Positions 12,262 through 23,145 are shown, counted from the stretch's first letter. The stretch: 40,970 bases of DNA from Byssothecium circinans (GCA_010015675.1 ML976982.1:1061200-1102169), one strand, 5' to 3'. Numbers and translations: made by a program. The notes: a model not told the origin generated them from the letters alone.

Positions 12262-13348
12262 TTGGCGGCTGCGGGCCTGGAAAGAATCTACTTGATATCG
12301 TGCGATGACGATGGCGCAGACCAGCCAGTCATATCAAGAAGTGCGCCAGTGAAACACAATCTGATTGGAGATAAAGTGTTATATGGTCGCAGCCTTGGCG
12401 CCAGTACAGATCCCGTGGACGAGTTGGTTTCTGTGCCTCTCCCATCTGGTGGTCAGAGGTGGGAGAAGGTAACGACCGTCGAGAATCTGACCTGGCGGCG
12501 TCGCAAGGAGTTCACGACAAACGTGGACACATTCTACATTGTGTCAACAAGATTGCTCGACAGTGATGTGATTCTGGGCTCCGATGGATCCCTAGAACTC
12601 CAATTCCCTTCAGGTGAGTCTACTACGATCCGTCAAATCTGCGCCCAGTTAGGCTGACCTGTCTGTTACGACAATAGACGTTCAAGAAGCACACTCGCCG
12701 CAAGCACGCTACCAACGAGGAGGTTTCGTAGAAATGGAAGAGCTTGACCTAGCAGTTCCTCCGTACGCGACAACAGTGCCAATGCATTCTTATCAAAACC
12801 GCTACAAACTTGGCCCTCATGGCCCTCCATCCAACTCACGATGGCCGCAACTCCGGCATTCTTATCAACAAACCAGTATGCCACTTAACGTCCAGCGGAA
12901 ATACGACAGCGTGCAGGCTTTTCGGGACACTCAACGCATGCATGAAGCTGAACCAACTGCCCCGGCTCCTCATCCAAGGCACATCGACCATGGACAACCA
13001 ACTCACACAACTACACCTTTTGCGGCCCAAGGCTCTACTGCAAGTGATCGGCTTGTGGGACAAAACACCAATGAAATGTCGTTTGATCCAGATGCCTCGG
13101 GAGAGGCCTTCTACCAGGCGTTTCACCAGTGGGCCGTACGACGGAAACGTGGTGGTGATTTAGAGCGACACAGAATGACGCTATGGCTCAAAGCGAGCAA
13201 AAACACGCCTGAGGACGAAGCTTACGAGCTTAGTCTGAATGAAGGAGAACTGGAGGAGCTCTGGGAGACGGCTGTCGACTGGATACGGGAGAATAAAAGC
13301 CCAAAGGCTCCGCACCTTTATGCGACGGTCGAGCTGGAAGGGGGTTGA
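12262..13348 (+). CDS. Unrecognised two-exon gene, start unresolved
   Basis: Exon 1 runs to 12613 and exon 2 from 12678 to 13348; the intron 12614-12677 has GTGAGT and AATAG and joins the frames exactly. The product is about 340 residues: a first half with beta-rich character (LYGRSLGAS, DTFYIVSTRLLDSDVILG), a Pro/Gln/His-rich middle, and an acidic helical end (EDEAYELSLNEGELEELWETAVDWI). No domain is recognised. The open frame of exon 1 begins after a stop at 12154-12156 and contains no ATG, so the true start is either in an unseen exon or lost. An ATG at 12199 is in another frame. Exon 2 carries a 72-bp in-frame insertion-like unit (12784-12868). It lies head to head with the NLR, so a functional link is possible but unproven. 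Confidence 0.5.
12784..12868 (+). repeat. 72-bp in-frame unit bounded by a 13-bp direct repeat
   Basis: GCATTCTTATCAA occurs at 12784-12796 and again at 12856-12868, exactly 72 bp apart (24 codons), so the reading frame is kept. The DNA between includes a 53-bp stretch (12805-12857) that recurs between genes at 18797-18848 with four substitutions and one indel. A short mobile sequence flanked by a target duplication is the simplest reading; microhomology-mediated insertion is the alternative. Confidence 0.7.
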
Positions 13349-13723
13349 AGAGCTTGCCCAGGCTACTCTTCCAACATCTTTTCCAGGGCAGAGGCACGCC
13401 TCTCTGGTCGCAAAATTCACCTGTCCGCGCAGATTTGAGATCCTGCTCTGAGCACTGTCATGCCTCCGCTATCATAATCACGGTTGTCGCGCGCAAGGGC
13501 TCTATGAGTTCACGATCTTAACTTAATATTGTGAGCCCGGCTTTTCTGGACCAATAGTCCTCACTTGTTAATTCATAATGGGTATCAAAGCACGTTGCTA
13601 TCCCGTTGTGCTCTCGCCGCGACATATTAACGCCCTATTCTCGTCTTTAAAACCCTCTGCACATTCTCCCGTCACGTTTATAACTCAGACTAGCCCTACT
13701 TCGTGATATTAATTGGGTTAGTA
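13349..13723. other. Intergenic, nothing recognised
   Basis: The segment ends in AT-rich DNA before the F-box relic. No gene, RNA or clear promoter element was seen. Confidence 0.4.
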
Positions 13724-15362
13724 ATGTTTTCGAGGGGTTCAACAAGCCTGGATGCTCTCGTCCCTATCATATCCGCTATTGATCAAAGGCTGAACACAGC
13801 ATCTCATCTTCCCGATGAAATTCTGAACGAAATTTTTGCGTACTTCAAACACACACCAAACGAACTGCATGCCTTCGCCTTGGTGAGTAATGCTTGGGCC
13901 GGTTCTGCGCAAGAGACACTTTTTCGAAACTATTCTTGACACAGAACACGCTGTATCGACTTCCTCTCCTGACGAAAACCTTCCTTTCCAAAGGACGACT
14001 ATCAAGGGCGATCCGCACGAGCGAATTCCGCTTCAGTCATCCTAATGAGAAATGTTATACGGCAGCAGAAACGGGGGACACAGAGCATGCAAAATGCGAT
14101 CTCGAACCTGTGCGTATTCCACGCGATTTTTCCGATTTGATTCCGCGGACTATTCAGCTAGTGAGGGCAGCCCAAATACCGAAACAAGATGTACAGAATT
14201 AGATTCTCGAGATTGATGAGATGATACCTGATGCATGGCTTCAGGTGCTCTTGTTTCTCGCACCTAACCTGCGACCACTGGACGTCTATTTTATCCAAGG
14301 CGAATTTATTGCCGGCCTCGAGAGGCATTAAGCCATTCACGGCACAGTGGCACAGTGGCACAGTGGCACAGCTTAAACGTCTTGTCCTCGATGTAGCCCC
14401 GTGTTCCGAGGTTGAGACTGGCCTTTTAACCGCTCGCCCTGAAGTTCCCCAAGTCCACGCATACAGAGTTCGTCGGGTACAAGACCAACAACGCTCACAA
14501 ATATGTGGGACCATGGGATTAGCATGTCGCGGCTCGAACCCAAAGATGCTCAACCAAGAGCTACAAACATATCTCGTCCTTGACGCTACGCGGTACCTTT
14601 CAAATACGGCGATGCGGCTCTCCCGAGCCATGTTTGAGTCACTAATGTCTTTACACCAAGACGCCAACTTTAGGAACGACACATTCCATCGGTACTGAGA
14701 AATCATTTATGGGAGAAAGAACTGGACCAACAATTTAGAGACGTTCCGGTTAACCTTTAGCCAGGAGTAAGCGACACTGTTGGCCACTGAACTGTTGTTC
14801 CATGACTTCTGCCCCAGTGCCATGCAGACGTTCACTGGGCTCAAAAGGTGTGAATTGACGGCAGCTTCGATCCGGTCAGGATATCCTAGGGGCAAAAGTA
14901 TCCCCCGGTGCCTGGGCCAACGGTTTCTGTCCCATACCTCAATGATGACACGCTAGACTTCATGCAATTATTCATGCATCCGAACATTGAGCATTTCGTC
15001 TATGCTGGATACTGCCGGTCTGACTATTGATAGTAGAAGCTTCGATAGGAGGATGTGGTCTTTACCGATGCGTCTGTCGTTCCCGTGGAACTCGTACTTT
15101 TTTTAGCGTAATTAAGGATTTTCCACTCAACGCTGGCCAAAGTCAGCCTAGTCTTCAGACCTTCACCCTCAATTCTTCGGAATACAGGCCCGCCATATTT
15201 AGGAAAATAAAAAATGCTGCAGCAGCAAATGGTATAAAGGTCATTACGCGTAGCAAGATAGAAGAAGTGGAAGAACCAAGTACGCGAATTGGTCGAGGTT
15301 CCCTTCGCGGTGGCGGTGTTCCGCTCTCAGCCGCAGCTCGTATTTTTCTAACGCGCGGCTGA
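13724..15362 (+). pseudogene. F-box (LRR-like) protein relic
   Basis: From the ATG at 13724 the first piece has a textbook fungal F-box: LPDEILNEIFAYF followed by LHAFALVSNAWAGSAQETLFR. The expected continuation (YRLPLLTKTFLSKGRLSRAI) is in another frame, so a frameshift lies near 13930-13960. A TAG then interrupts at about 14201 before a typical LLFLAPNLRPLDV segment, and a TAA ends that piece near 14330. Further downstream, fragments in changing frames resemble the C-terminal half of the family (FMQLFMHPNIEHFVYAGY near 14960; LNSSEYRPAIFRKIKNAAAA near 15165). No intron set repairs all breaks. Proteins of this class serve as SCF ubiquitin-ligase adaptors. The 3' limit is approximate, since recognisable homology fades after about 15260. 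Confidence 0.7.
14341..14371 (+). repeat. 8-bp microsatellite (GGCACAGT, 3.9 copies)
   Basis: Perfect tandem copies of GGCACAGT inside the F-box relic. They follow directly on one of its stop codons, which fits expansion after loss of coding constraint. Confidence 0.9.
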
Positions 15363-15768
15363 CAGCCTGCTTTTCGAGACCATGCTTCTTTCTTACAACC
15401 CTCAAATTCTGTTAAAAAATTTTACAGTCAAATGCTTAGGCTCCAAAATCCAGCGAAACACGTTCCCGTCTGAGTTGTTGTTGTACCCGTAAACCCTCCA
15501 CTCACGCCGGCGCGTCCTCCAGGCCAGCTAACCGGAGCATTGCCACCAAAACTTGCGATGGGTCCTGAAGAAATTGACTGGGCTGGACATGTGGCAGAGC
15601 GCTTCGGCGACCGCGGCCTTCAGCTTCGGACGAGTCCTGCTAGAGCCTCTATCAGCGCGATTTATACGATATTGAGTTCACTGGACATTGATAGGAGGGA
15701 GTACAGTTCATTTCGGGCTTTGGAAATTATCCTGTCATCGAGTGACGGAACAACAGGGAGCCATCATC
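15363..15768. other. Region upstream of the HET gene
   Basis: A second plus-strand frame beginning at the ATG at 15555 (with MGPEEIDWAGHVAERFGDRG) overlaps this stretch and runs to 15893. It could be an upstream exon of the HET gene, but no donor/acceptor pair joins it in frame, so it is left unassigned. Confidence 0.35.
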
Positions 15769-18215
15769 ATGATTTGGTCAATATTCCAGATACTTCACGG
15801 TATATACGGCCACTTGCGAGGTATAATTACCACACAGTTAGGAAGGTACTCTCCTCCAAGCGAGAATGTAAGCTTGTTACCTGCTCCTCTTAGACAAAAG
15901 CTCAAACCAGGTGATGCAGTCGAGACGTTCAAAGAACGAGTAAATGGTACGTAGTACTTCATACCCTTTTACGCTCCGCAAAGGTGGTTCTAACATGCAA
16001 AATAGTGATCGCAACGTCCCTACAAATGGCACGGATGGGAGCCGCCACGATCGGAAAATCCATGGCAGCAGAAACCATTCCGAAAGCATCTCTTGAACAG
16101 TCCGATTTTGCGAAATCCCTCCTTTCCAGAGCGATGTTCGCCAATCCGCTCTACCCTTCGTCTTCGCTGTATACCCCACTCCCTGACAATTCCTGGTTCC
16201 GTTTGGTAATTCTTGTTCCTGGAGAATTTGAAGACGACATAGTCTGCCACCTTGTGCCTATTCGAAAGGACCATGCCCAACACATGTACGAAGCACTGTC
16301 TTATACGTGGTCCTGCCGTCGTCTCAATAATACGAGAGAGGAGGAAAGTATCACATGCAACGGGCACTTGATAACAGTGGGGGCAAATCTTGGGCTGGCC
16401 CTTCGGTGGCTACGCTCTACCTCAGAACCTAGAATCATTTGGGCAGATCAGCTCTCGATCAACCAAAATGATAAGAGAGAACAGAGTGAGCAGGTACAAG
16501 CCATGAGTTCAGTCTACACTCAAGCCAAGGATACTATTATATGGCTTGGAAACGATGAAGACAACAATGCCCGCGAAGCATTCAAGGCTGTCTGTCGATT
16601 AGTGAACTCCTGGGACGCAGCAGAACACGCCACATACCAAACATGGAACGACAATACGAAGACTTACGACCATCAGAATCCTGGTGGACGATTCTCGGAG
16701 GGCGACGAGTCGGCGTGGCGCGACATTGGAGTGATGTATGGTAGCACCTGGTTCGAGCGCCGATGGGTCATCCAAGAGGCGGCTCTCTCCAAGTCAGCAA
16801 CCGTATATTGGGGTCGAGCAAAAGTTCCTTGGCGGCACGTTGGACTGGCAGCTGCGATTCTGAGGACGTAACACCTCAATTTAATACAGAGATGGTGCCA
16901 TATCAGGTCCTATCCCTGTGTTTCCGGGTTATATCACGCATACTTGATCTTTCGACTCTCAAAGCAGAAGGCCCTTCCCCCAATGGAGCTGTCATTTCTC
17001 AACTTACTCCGACTTACACAAGCTTTTGATACGACAAAACCCCACGACATCGTGTATGGGCTGTTAGGCATCACCACTAGCGACAACGACCCTAACGGCG
17101 AGCGATTCCTGGATGCTGACTACACGATTCCCGAGCATACTCTTTGGCTGAAAGTAGCTGAGAAGCTGTTGAAGACCAATTCTCTTGACTTCCTTTGCAA
17201 TGCAGGACTTAAGAAGCGCGGTAATAAAGTTGGAGAACAAAACCTGATTACTGATGTTCCAACATGGATTCCGACGTGGGAACGCAAGACTACTAGCATG
17301 ATGGCACCATGGACCATTGGCTGTAGCTACAGCCCTTCCAAGGGCCTTCCATTTAAGAGATGGAAGACTGATAATGTAGCACACCTCGCTATTGACGGCA
17401 TCCAGGTTGGGACCGTGCTGTGGACAAGCCAGATGATCCGGGACGGGGTTGCAACGAACTCTGGCGAGCTTCGCCGACTGGTTTGCCTACTAGCATTCCA
17501 ATTACCTCACCGCGACTCTATGGCCCGGAAATTTTTGAAATTGATCGATGGGAATGCTTTGGATTCCTTTTCAGGCCATAAAATCGCGGCTAGCAAAGAA
17601 ACCCTCCAATGTTTTGCTAGAGCCCTTTCCGCGGGTAGAGATGCTTACGGAGCACTCGACGACGGCCGCTCGTCCCTTACAAGCGATTTTCTCGTATTTC
17701 TTGCCCAAACTGAACGCTTGGAGGCAGTAAAACCTGCTGTGCATCGCTGGGAGAATGAGCAGGAGAGTTATCGTGGCTATGAAGACAGAATGCACATGGA
17801 AGAGGTGCAACGATTCCTTAAAGTCGTAGACATGATCTCTGGCCGACGTAGGCTCTTCGTTACGTCAAGCGGTCATCTCGGGTACGGCCCTGAACATACC
17901 CGACCCGGGGACGTAGTGGTCATTCTTGGGGGTGCAAATATGCCGCTTATGCTCCGGAAGAAGGAAGCGCTATATCAGCTGCTCGGCGAATGCTTCATCG
18001 ACGAGATCATGTCGGGAGAAGCAGTTCAGGCTATGCAGAAGGGAGAGCTCTTCCGGGGACATTTCGATGTCGGCAACCTAGTGAAAGGCTTGTTCAGCTT
18101 TGAGGGGCTCGAGAAAGCGGACGAGGAATTGCTGCAATCGGAAATTGGCAAGATCATGGAGTACCTGGAGAAGGAATACCGAGTGCTCAAAGTGAGACGG
18201 TTCGACCTCTGTTAG
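15769..18215 (+). pseudogene. HET-domain (heterokaryon incompatibility) gene with one in-frame stop
   Basis: Exon 1 (15769-15946) joins exon 2 (16006-18215) across GTACGT...AATAG. The HET domain is complete: YEALSYTW (~154), IIWADQLSINQND (~203), QAMSSVYTQAKDTIIWLG and WFERRWVIQEA (~308). A TAA at 16869-16871, codon ~348 of ~795, then breaks the frame. The same frame continues at once with family-typical sequence (HAYLIFRLS; LSFLNLLRLTQAFDTTKPHDIVYGLLGI) up to YQLLGECFIDEIMSGEAV and a normal stop. No frameshift and no other stop occurs, so decay is recent, or the stop is read through or spliced. The only frame-keeping splice seen around it is 39 nt and would remove family-like residues. A truncated 347-residue product would keep the HET domain. 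The start is uncertain (first in-frame ATG chosen). Possible causes of the stop include a CAA to TAA change typical of RIP (inference). Confidence 0.75.
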
Positions 18216-19326
18216 CGGATTCTTGGTAATTTCTTCGTTTTGATGGTCATCTAGCGCACATCGATTTGGTCAAGCCGCAACGAGACCAGCAGAGTTTGCT
18301 TTTGCTGTCATCGAGAGACTGGTTTCATTGCTCGCCTGCTCCCTGATCTCTTTTTTAAGGCGTTTCCATGCTTTTTATTGACTCCTAGACTTGTCGATGC
18401 AGGTATCTATCCAAAAGTACTCTAGGTTATCCTGCTTTGTCCTGCTTTCGCGCAGAAGCGGATCTTGCAGATGCTAGCTTTACTTTTACCTCTCTTATTT
18501 GTTATGTCTTGAAAAATCAACTTCCTCGTTATCTGCCCCCCAACTGTGTGAAAGAATGGCACAACGCAGAATGTTGTGGCTTGAGAAGTTGACAAGGCTG
18601 AACTCGCTATCGTCTTGGAACTGTAGAAGACACATTGACATAGGCTGTGAGGTAGCTCTAGCAGTGAGATCAGCAGAGTAAGTGCGGCAACATACATGCG
18701 TCGAGCAGTCAGAGAACTGAATTGACGATGTCTACACAGGTGATATAGACCAAACTCGTGTGAAGCTAGATATTAGTAATGACCATGGGACCGCCGCAAA
18801 CTTGGCCCTCGTGGCCCTCCATCCACTCGCAATGGCCGCAACTCCAGCGGCCCAGGTAAATAGGCTGATAATGAAGATTGGGGCAGTGTGGCTGAGCGTA
18901 AACGAGCTGGTATCTCTTATTAGGAGGTTCTAAGTAACTATAGAAGATAAGGTAGGTATTTATTATGCAAGGTAGGCTAACGTAAAAAGCTATTTTGCTA
19001 ACCATTTCTACTCCTATCTTTAGACTAAGTACTTCCATACGAGGTAGCTTAGTTTCAACCACTAAAATCGTCTCAATGATGTGTAATAAAACTGGAGCTC
19101 TCGGTCACGTGCTGCTTAGAAATGACGTCGGCGCCGCCCCTCCCAAGCCCCTCCGTGAGTCCGAAGCAAAAAGTTCAAAATCGAAAAAGCCCGTCGCATT
19201 TCTAAGCGCACCACAGGCGTCCCTAATAAAAAGAGCAGATTTCCAACCTCGCTCTTCCCATTTCCCTCTCACCCCGACAAAAAAAGTATTTCCCACAACC
19301 CACACTCGTGCGAAGAATTCCAAAAA
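18216..19326. other. 1.1 kb intergenic with repeat and AT-rich remnant
   Basis: It contains the second copy of the dispersed 53-bp repeat (18797-18848). That is followed by AT-rich DNA (about 18860-19060) with AGGTAGG repeated and no coding signal, which looks like a mutated transposon remnant. The last 200 bases probably hold the SQT1 promoter. Confidence 0.45.
18797..18848 (+). repeat. Dispersed repeat, second copy
   Basis: It aligns with 12805-12857 over 52 bp with four substitutions and a one-base gap. Shared blocks include CAAACTTGGCCCTC, TGGCCCTCCATCCA and ATGGCCGCAACTCC. Unlike the first copy, no flanking direct repeat is evident. Confidence 0.85.
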
Positions 19327-20856
19327 ATGGCAATCGCAAACCCCACCGAGCCCCACCACGACGACGCCGAAGACATCCACGAAATAGACGACATCCTCGA
19401 CGCGTCCGAAGCCGAAGAAGAGATCGTCGACGACGACAATGACGTACCCATGGACTCGGACGATGAGGACCAAGAAGATGGGCCGGGGCAGGATGTACGC
19501 ATGGAGATCCAGTTGCAAAACGACTCAATCGCACACTTTGACGCGCACACGGACAGCATATTCTGCATAGCGCAGCACCCGGTACACCCCGAGATTGTCG
19601 CGACGGGCGGAGGCGACGATGTGGGATATATTGTGGATACGACGGTGGCGGGTCAAGCGAACGGGGATAATGGGGGCGGACAGTCGCAGGAGCGGGAGGG
19701 GCTGAAGAGCGTGGTGAAGCTGGACGGGCACACGGATTCGATCAATGCGGTTGTGTTCTCGGAACCTAAGGGACAGTTTGTGGCGACGGCGGGGCTGGAT
19801 GGGAAGTTGAGGGCGTGGCAGGGCGTGCCGGATGGCAAGAAGTGGAAGTTTCTGGCCGAGGCGCAAGAGGTGGAGGAAATCAACTGGCTGGTCGCGAACC
19901 CGTCGCCAGATCATGCGAACGTTGTCGCGCTGGGTGCGAATGATGGCAGCGTGTGGGTGTACCAGCTCAGCACAGATAGAGGCAGCGAGTTGCAGGTGCT
20001 GCAGGCATACTACCTCCACACGGAATCTTGCACGGCAGGGTCGTGGAGTCCGGATGGTGCACTCCTGGCTACCGTCTCGGAAGACTCGAGTCTATACGTG
20101 TGGGATGTGTTCGGCGACGCGGCGGCACAGGGTCTCACATCGACATCGAATTCACAAGCCGTGGTCGGTCTTACAGGTCTAGACGAGCGTTTCCGCGTTG
20201 AAGGCGGTCTGTACACCGTCGCCATCGCGCCTTCAGGCGCCTTTGTCGCGGTCGGCGGCCCCGAGGGCCAGATGCGCATCGTGGGTCTACCACGTATTTC
20301 AGCACCTCAACCATCCACATCGTCGGGTGGCCAAGGCGCAAAAGCAAAAGCAGGAGGCTCGAAACAAGCACCTGCAAAAGGCGGTGCCAGCTCAGCGGGA
20401 CAGTCGGGGCAGATCCTCGCAAGTCTGCAAGCGGGTAATGACAACGTTGAAACGCTTTCTTTCTCCAGCGCACCCCTCACACTCCTTGCTGCTGGCAATG
20501 TAGATGGCAGCATCACACTCTTCGACACGGCGCATCGGTTTGCCATTCGTCGACGAATCGAGGACGCGCATTATGATGAAGAAGGTCCACAAGCTGTCGT
20601 CAAGGTCGACTTCCTGCGGAAAGAAGGATCCGGTGCATGGTTGCTTACAAGTGTGGGATATGATGGGGTCGTGAGGCGGTGGGATGCACGGGGTGGGACT
20701 GCAGCTGCGGCTAAGGGACTTTTGGGTGAATGGAAGGGGCATCGGGGGGGTGGAGAAGGAGGTGGGATTATGGGATTTGTGCAGGGAGGGGATGGAACGA
20801 GAGTGGTGACCGCAGGAGATGATGGCGTGGCGCTGGTATTTGCGACGCCGGTGTAG
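19327..20856 (+). CDS. sqt1: Ribosome assembly WD40 protein Sqt1 (AAMP-like)
   Basis: Intronless, 509 residues. The start is the ATG at 19327 after an A-rich leader (CAAAAAATGG). A very acidic N-terminus (residues ~10-60, rich in Asp and Glu) precedes WD40 blades: FDAHTDSIFCIAQHP, LDGHTDSINAVVF, GANDGSVWVYQLS, GSWSPDGALLATVSEDSSLYVWD, AAGNVDGSITLFD, TSVGYDGVVRRWDARGG and the closing VVTAGDDGVALVF. The acidic leader plus propeller is the layout of yeast Sqt1 and animal AAMP. Sqt1 is a dedicated chaperone that binds nascent Rpl10/uL16 and escorts it to the 60S subunit (established for yeast). A low-complexity Ala/Gly/Lys/Ser insert at ~335-360 sits between blades, and a Gly-rich loop near 470 is another insertion. 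The gene looks intact and constrained. Confidence 0.85.
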   Translation: MAIANPTEPHHDDAEDIHEIDDILDASEAEEEIVDDDNDVPMDSDDEDQEDGPGQDVRMEIQLQNDSIAHFDAHTDSIFCIAQHPVHPEIVATGGGDDVGYIVDTTVAGQANGDNGGGQSQEREGLKSVVKLDGHTDSINAVVFSEPKGQFVATAGLDGKLRAWQGVPDGKKWKFLAEAQEVEEINWLVANPSPDHANVVALGANDGSVWVYQLSTDRGSELQVLQAYYLHTESCTAGSWSPDGALLATVSEDSSLYVWDVFGDAAAQGLTSTSNSQAVVGLTGLDERFRVEGGLYTVAIAPSGAFVAVGGPEGQMRIVGLPRISAPQPSTSSGGQGAKAKAGGSKQAPAKGGASSAGQSGQILASLQAGNDNVETLSFSSAPLTLLAAGNVDGSITLFDTAHRFAIRRRIEDAHYDEEGPQAVVKVDFLRKEGSGAWLLTSVGYDGVVRRWDARGGTAAAAKGLLGEWKGHRGGGEGGGIMGFVQGGDGTRVVTAGDDGVALVFATPV

Positions 20857-21136
20857 TGGTATATGGGAGATGGGGTAGTCATGAGGGTTTCTTTCTCCTC
20901 CCAAATACGGGAATGGCTGTGCATATAGAGTTCATCTTGACAATTGAACATACAATTGCGGACAGTATACGTTCTCACGTCGTCCCAATCAGCGATAGTG
21001 ATCCATGTTAAGGTCCTCGTGGAAACTCCAGCAAAGCTATACAGATATTTCTACTCAAAAGCTACCGTCTAGTTCTTGCCTTAGTTACGATATCCTCTAC
21101 TACACAGGAACCACCCAGATACAACAGTTGCGGCTT

Positions 21137-23145
21137 CTACAACTTGCTTCCTTCCTGCCTCCTCTTCTCCTTTTCCTTGTCTCTCAGGAACCGCCTTAGG
21201 ATCTTGCCCGATGGACTCTTCGGTATTTTATCGATAAATTCGATGCCACCGGTGATCCACTTGTACCTCGCCTTGTGTCCTTCAACATGCTTCTGGATCA
21301 GGCGCGCAAGCACGCGATCGTGCACCTCCATTACAGAGGGTGACTTGACAACAAAAGCTTTCGGCACTTCGCCGGATTTCTCGTCGGGTACTTGAATGAC
21401 GGCACAGTCGTTGACGCCGGGGTGGGTGAGGAGATGGGCTTCAAGCTCTGCGGGTGCGACTTGATGGCCTTTGACTTTGATCAATTCCTTGATGCGGTCG
21501 ACGATGAAGACGTGCTCGTTTCCTGATGGCGCCTTACGAATGACTGCCTCATCGCCGGTGCGCATATAGCCGTCTTGGAACGTCTCTTTATTCGCTTTGT
21601 CGTTGTTTAGGTAGCCCAAGACAACCGAAGGAGACTTGACGAGCAGCTCACCAGGCTGGTCATGGCCCGTGATTTCGTTTCCTTCGATTGTTACAAGTTT
21701 GCACTCTATGCCCGGGAGAATGGAGCCGGAAGAGCCAAGGTAGATGTCGTCAGGTGAGGTCGTGCATACCACGGTGCTCGTCTCAGTGAGGCCATAGCCT
21801 TGTCTGATCTTCCAGTTCGGGAAGAGTTTCAGAAGGTCGTCGGCAGTCTCCCCACCCAGAGGTGCGGCGCCCGTGAAGACTGCCCATACGCTGCTGAGAT
21901 CATAACTGTCGACGATGGGCTTACTCTTCGTCATCACGATTATGATTGGAGGAACCTGTTCCAGTCAGTCATTCGCGGTCATCCAATGCAGAAAAGGCTC
22001 TCCTACTAGGTATAGAGTGTTGATCTTGAACTTTTGGATAGCACCTAGTGTCTGCTCGAAGTCAAACTTGGGAAGCACTACGACTTGGTCGCCACGATAG
22101 ATGGAAACGTGACAAATGACTACCAACGCATAGATGTGGCTCATGGGCAGCAGGCCGAGGGCAGTCTCGGTGTAGTCAGACTCGGTGCCTAAGCAGGGGG
22201 AAGTTAGAATAATCTTCGAAGCATGTCCTGAACGGGAAAGATCATAGGATCAGAGCCGCACGCACTTTACACCCAGAAGTTACGTACCTGGCGCGCGTCT
22301 CGCATCTCGGGCCTTGTACTCGTACGTCGTGATTTGCACTGCCTTCATTAGCTGTGCGCCTTTCCTATTCATAGATGGGCTGAACTTGCGGGTGTTTGCA
22401 ATCACATTGCGATGCGAAATCATCACGCCTTTCTGTCATGAATCAGTTTGAGTGATGGCCATCCCTGTCTATACAAACTACATACCGCCAAGCCAGAGGT
22501 GCCGCTGGAATAGCATAGGAAAGCAGTCCTCTTCGCCCCATCGCCCGCTTCCAGCTTCAGAGGTTCCAAGCGATCCAGCTTCGCGCCTTCCAGAATCAAA
22601 TCGTCAACCGTCTTCATGCCAGCCGGCGCGCTCTTTCCGCCCGCAAACTCCTTGGGCACCTCCAAGATGTAGATGCGGTTGTCGGGTATGCCGGCTTCTC
22701 TCGCAGCCTCCTTGGCCGTGGCCAGCAGTGGTACACAGGTGAACAGGCATTTTGCGCCCGAGTCCTTCAGCTGGTAGGCGAGTTCGGCAGCGCTGTAGGC
22801 GGCATTTGCAGGCGTCTGGATGCCACCCAGACGATGCGTGGCCCATGCCAGCGGCACCATGTCGAGCGTGTTCACCGAAAAGACGCCAATGATCTTGTCC
22901 CACTCTGTGCCTCTGTTCGGGGCCCATCCAAGCTCCTTCGCCAGCCCTCGTGCGAGGTAGTCGACGCGCTCTTTGACCTCCAAGGCCGAGTATTCTTTGC
23001 CCGTCAGCCCGCAGGTGAACATGGGCTTCGAGTAGCCCAGCGGATGGCGGCCATAGTGCTCGTCGAGGATGAAGTCGGCAATGGTGATGGAGTCTGGCGG
23101 GTCGAAGGGCAGCTCGGGAACCCACGGCGGCGGGTAGAAGGGCAT
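21137..23145 (-). CDS. Peroxisomal 4-coumarate-CoA-ligase-like acyl-CoA synthetase
   Basis: Four exons fit in phase: 23145-22486, 22432-22288, 22188-22007 and 21955-21137, giving 601 residues. ANL-superfamily motifs are all present: the P-loop YSSGTSGLAK at ~212-221 (split by intron 1), GYGLTET at 382-388, YMRTGDEA, DRIKELIKVKGHQVAPAELE and the C-terminal catalytic-lysine motif KSPSGKILRR. The protein ends in SKL, a canonical PTS1 signal, so it should work in peroxisomes, activating an aryl or acyl carboxylate with ATP and CoA. The substrate cannot be read from sequence; a phenylpropanoid or medium-chain acid is likely. The start is the ATG at 23145; the frame is open further upstream but without ATG. 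It is convergent with sqt1 and divergent from the AlkB-like gene. With aromatic catabolic genes 6 kb away, a role in side-chain shortening of cinnamic-type acids is conceivable (inference). Confidence 0.85.

Noticed and set aside
12810..13163. Alternative frames over the 12.7-13.3 kb gene
   Set aside because: Only one frame joins the upstream exon across a normal intron and runs to the end.
16868..16906. A 39-nt intron that would remove the TAA in the HET gene
   Set aside because: It keeps the frame but is shorter than the other introns here, and the removed and following residues look like normal HET sequence. It is kept only as something to check with RNA.
19105..19568. Long minus-strand frames opposite the start of sqt1
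   Set aside because: They mirror the acidic, GA-rich coding sequence of sqt1; the products are low-complexity Val/Phe or Ser runs with no domain.
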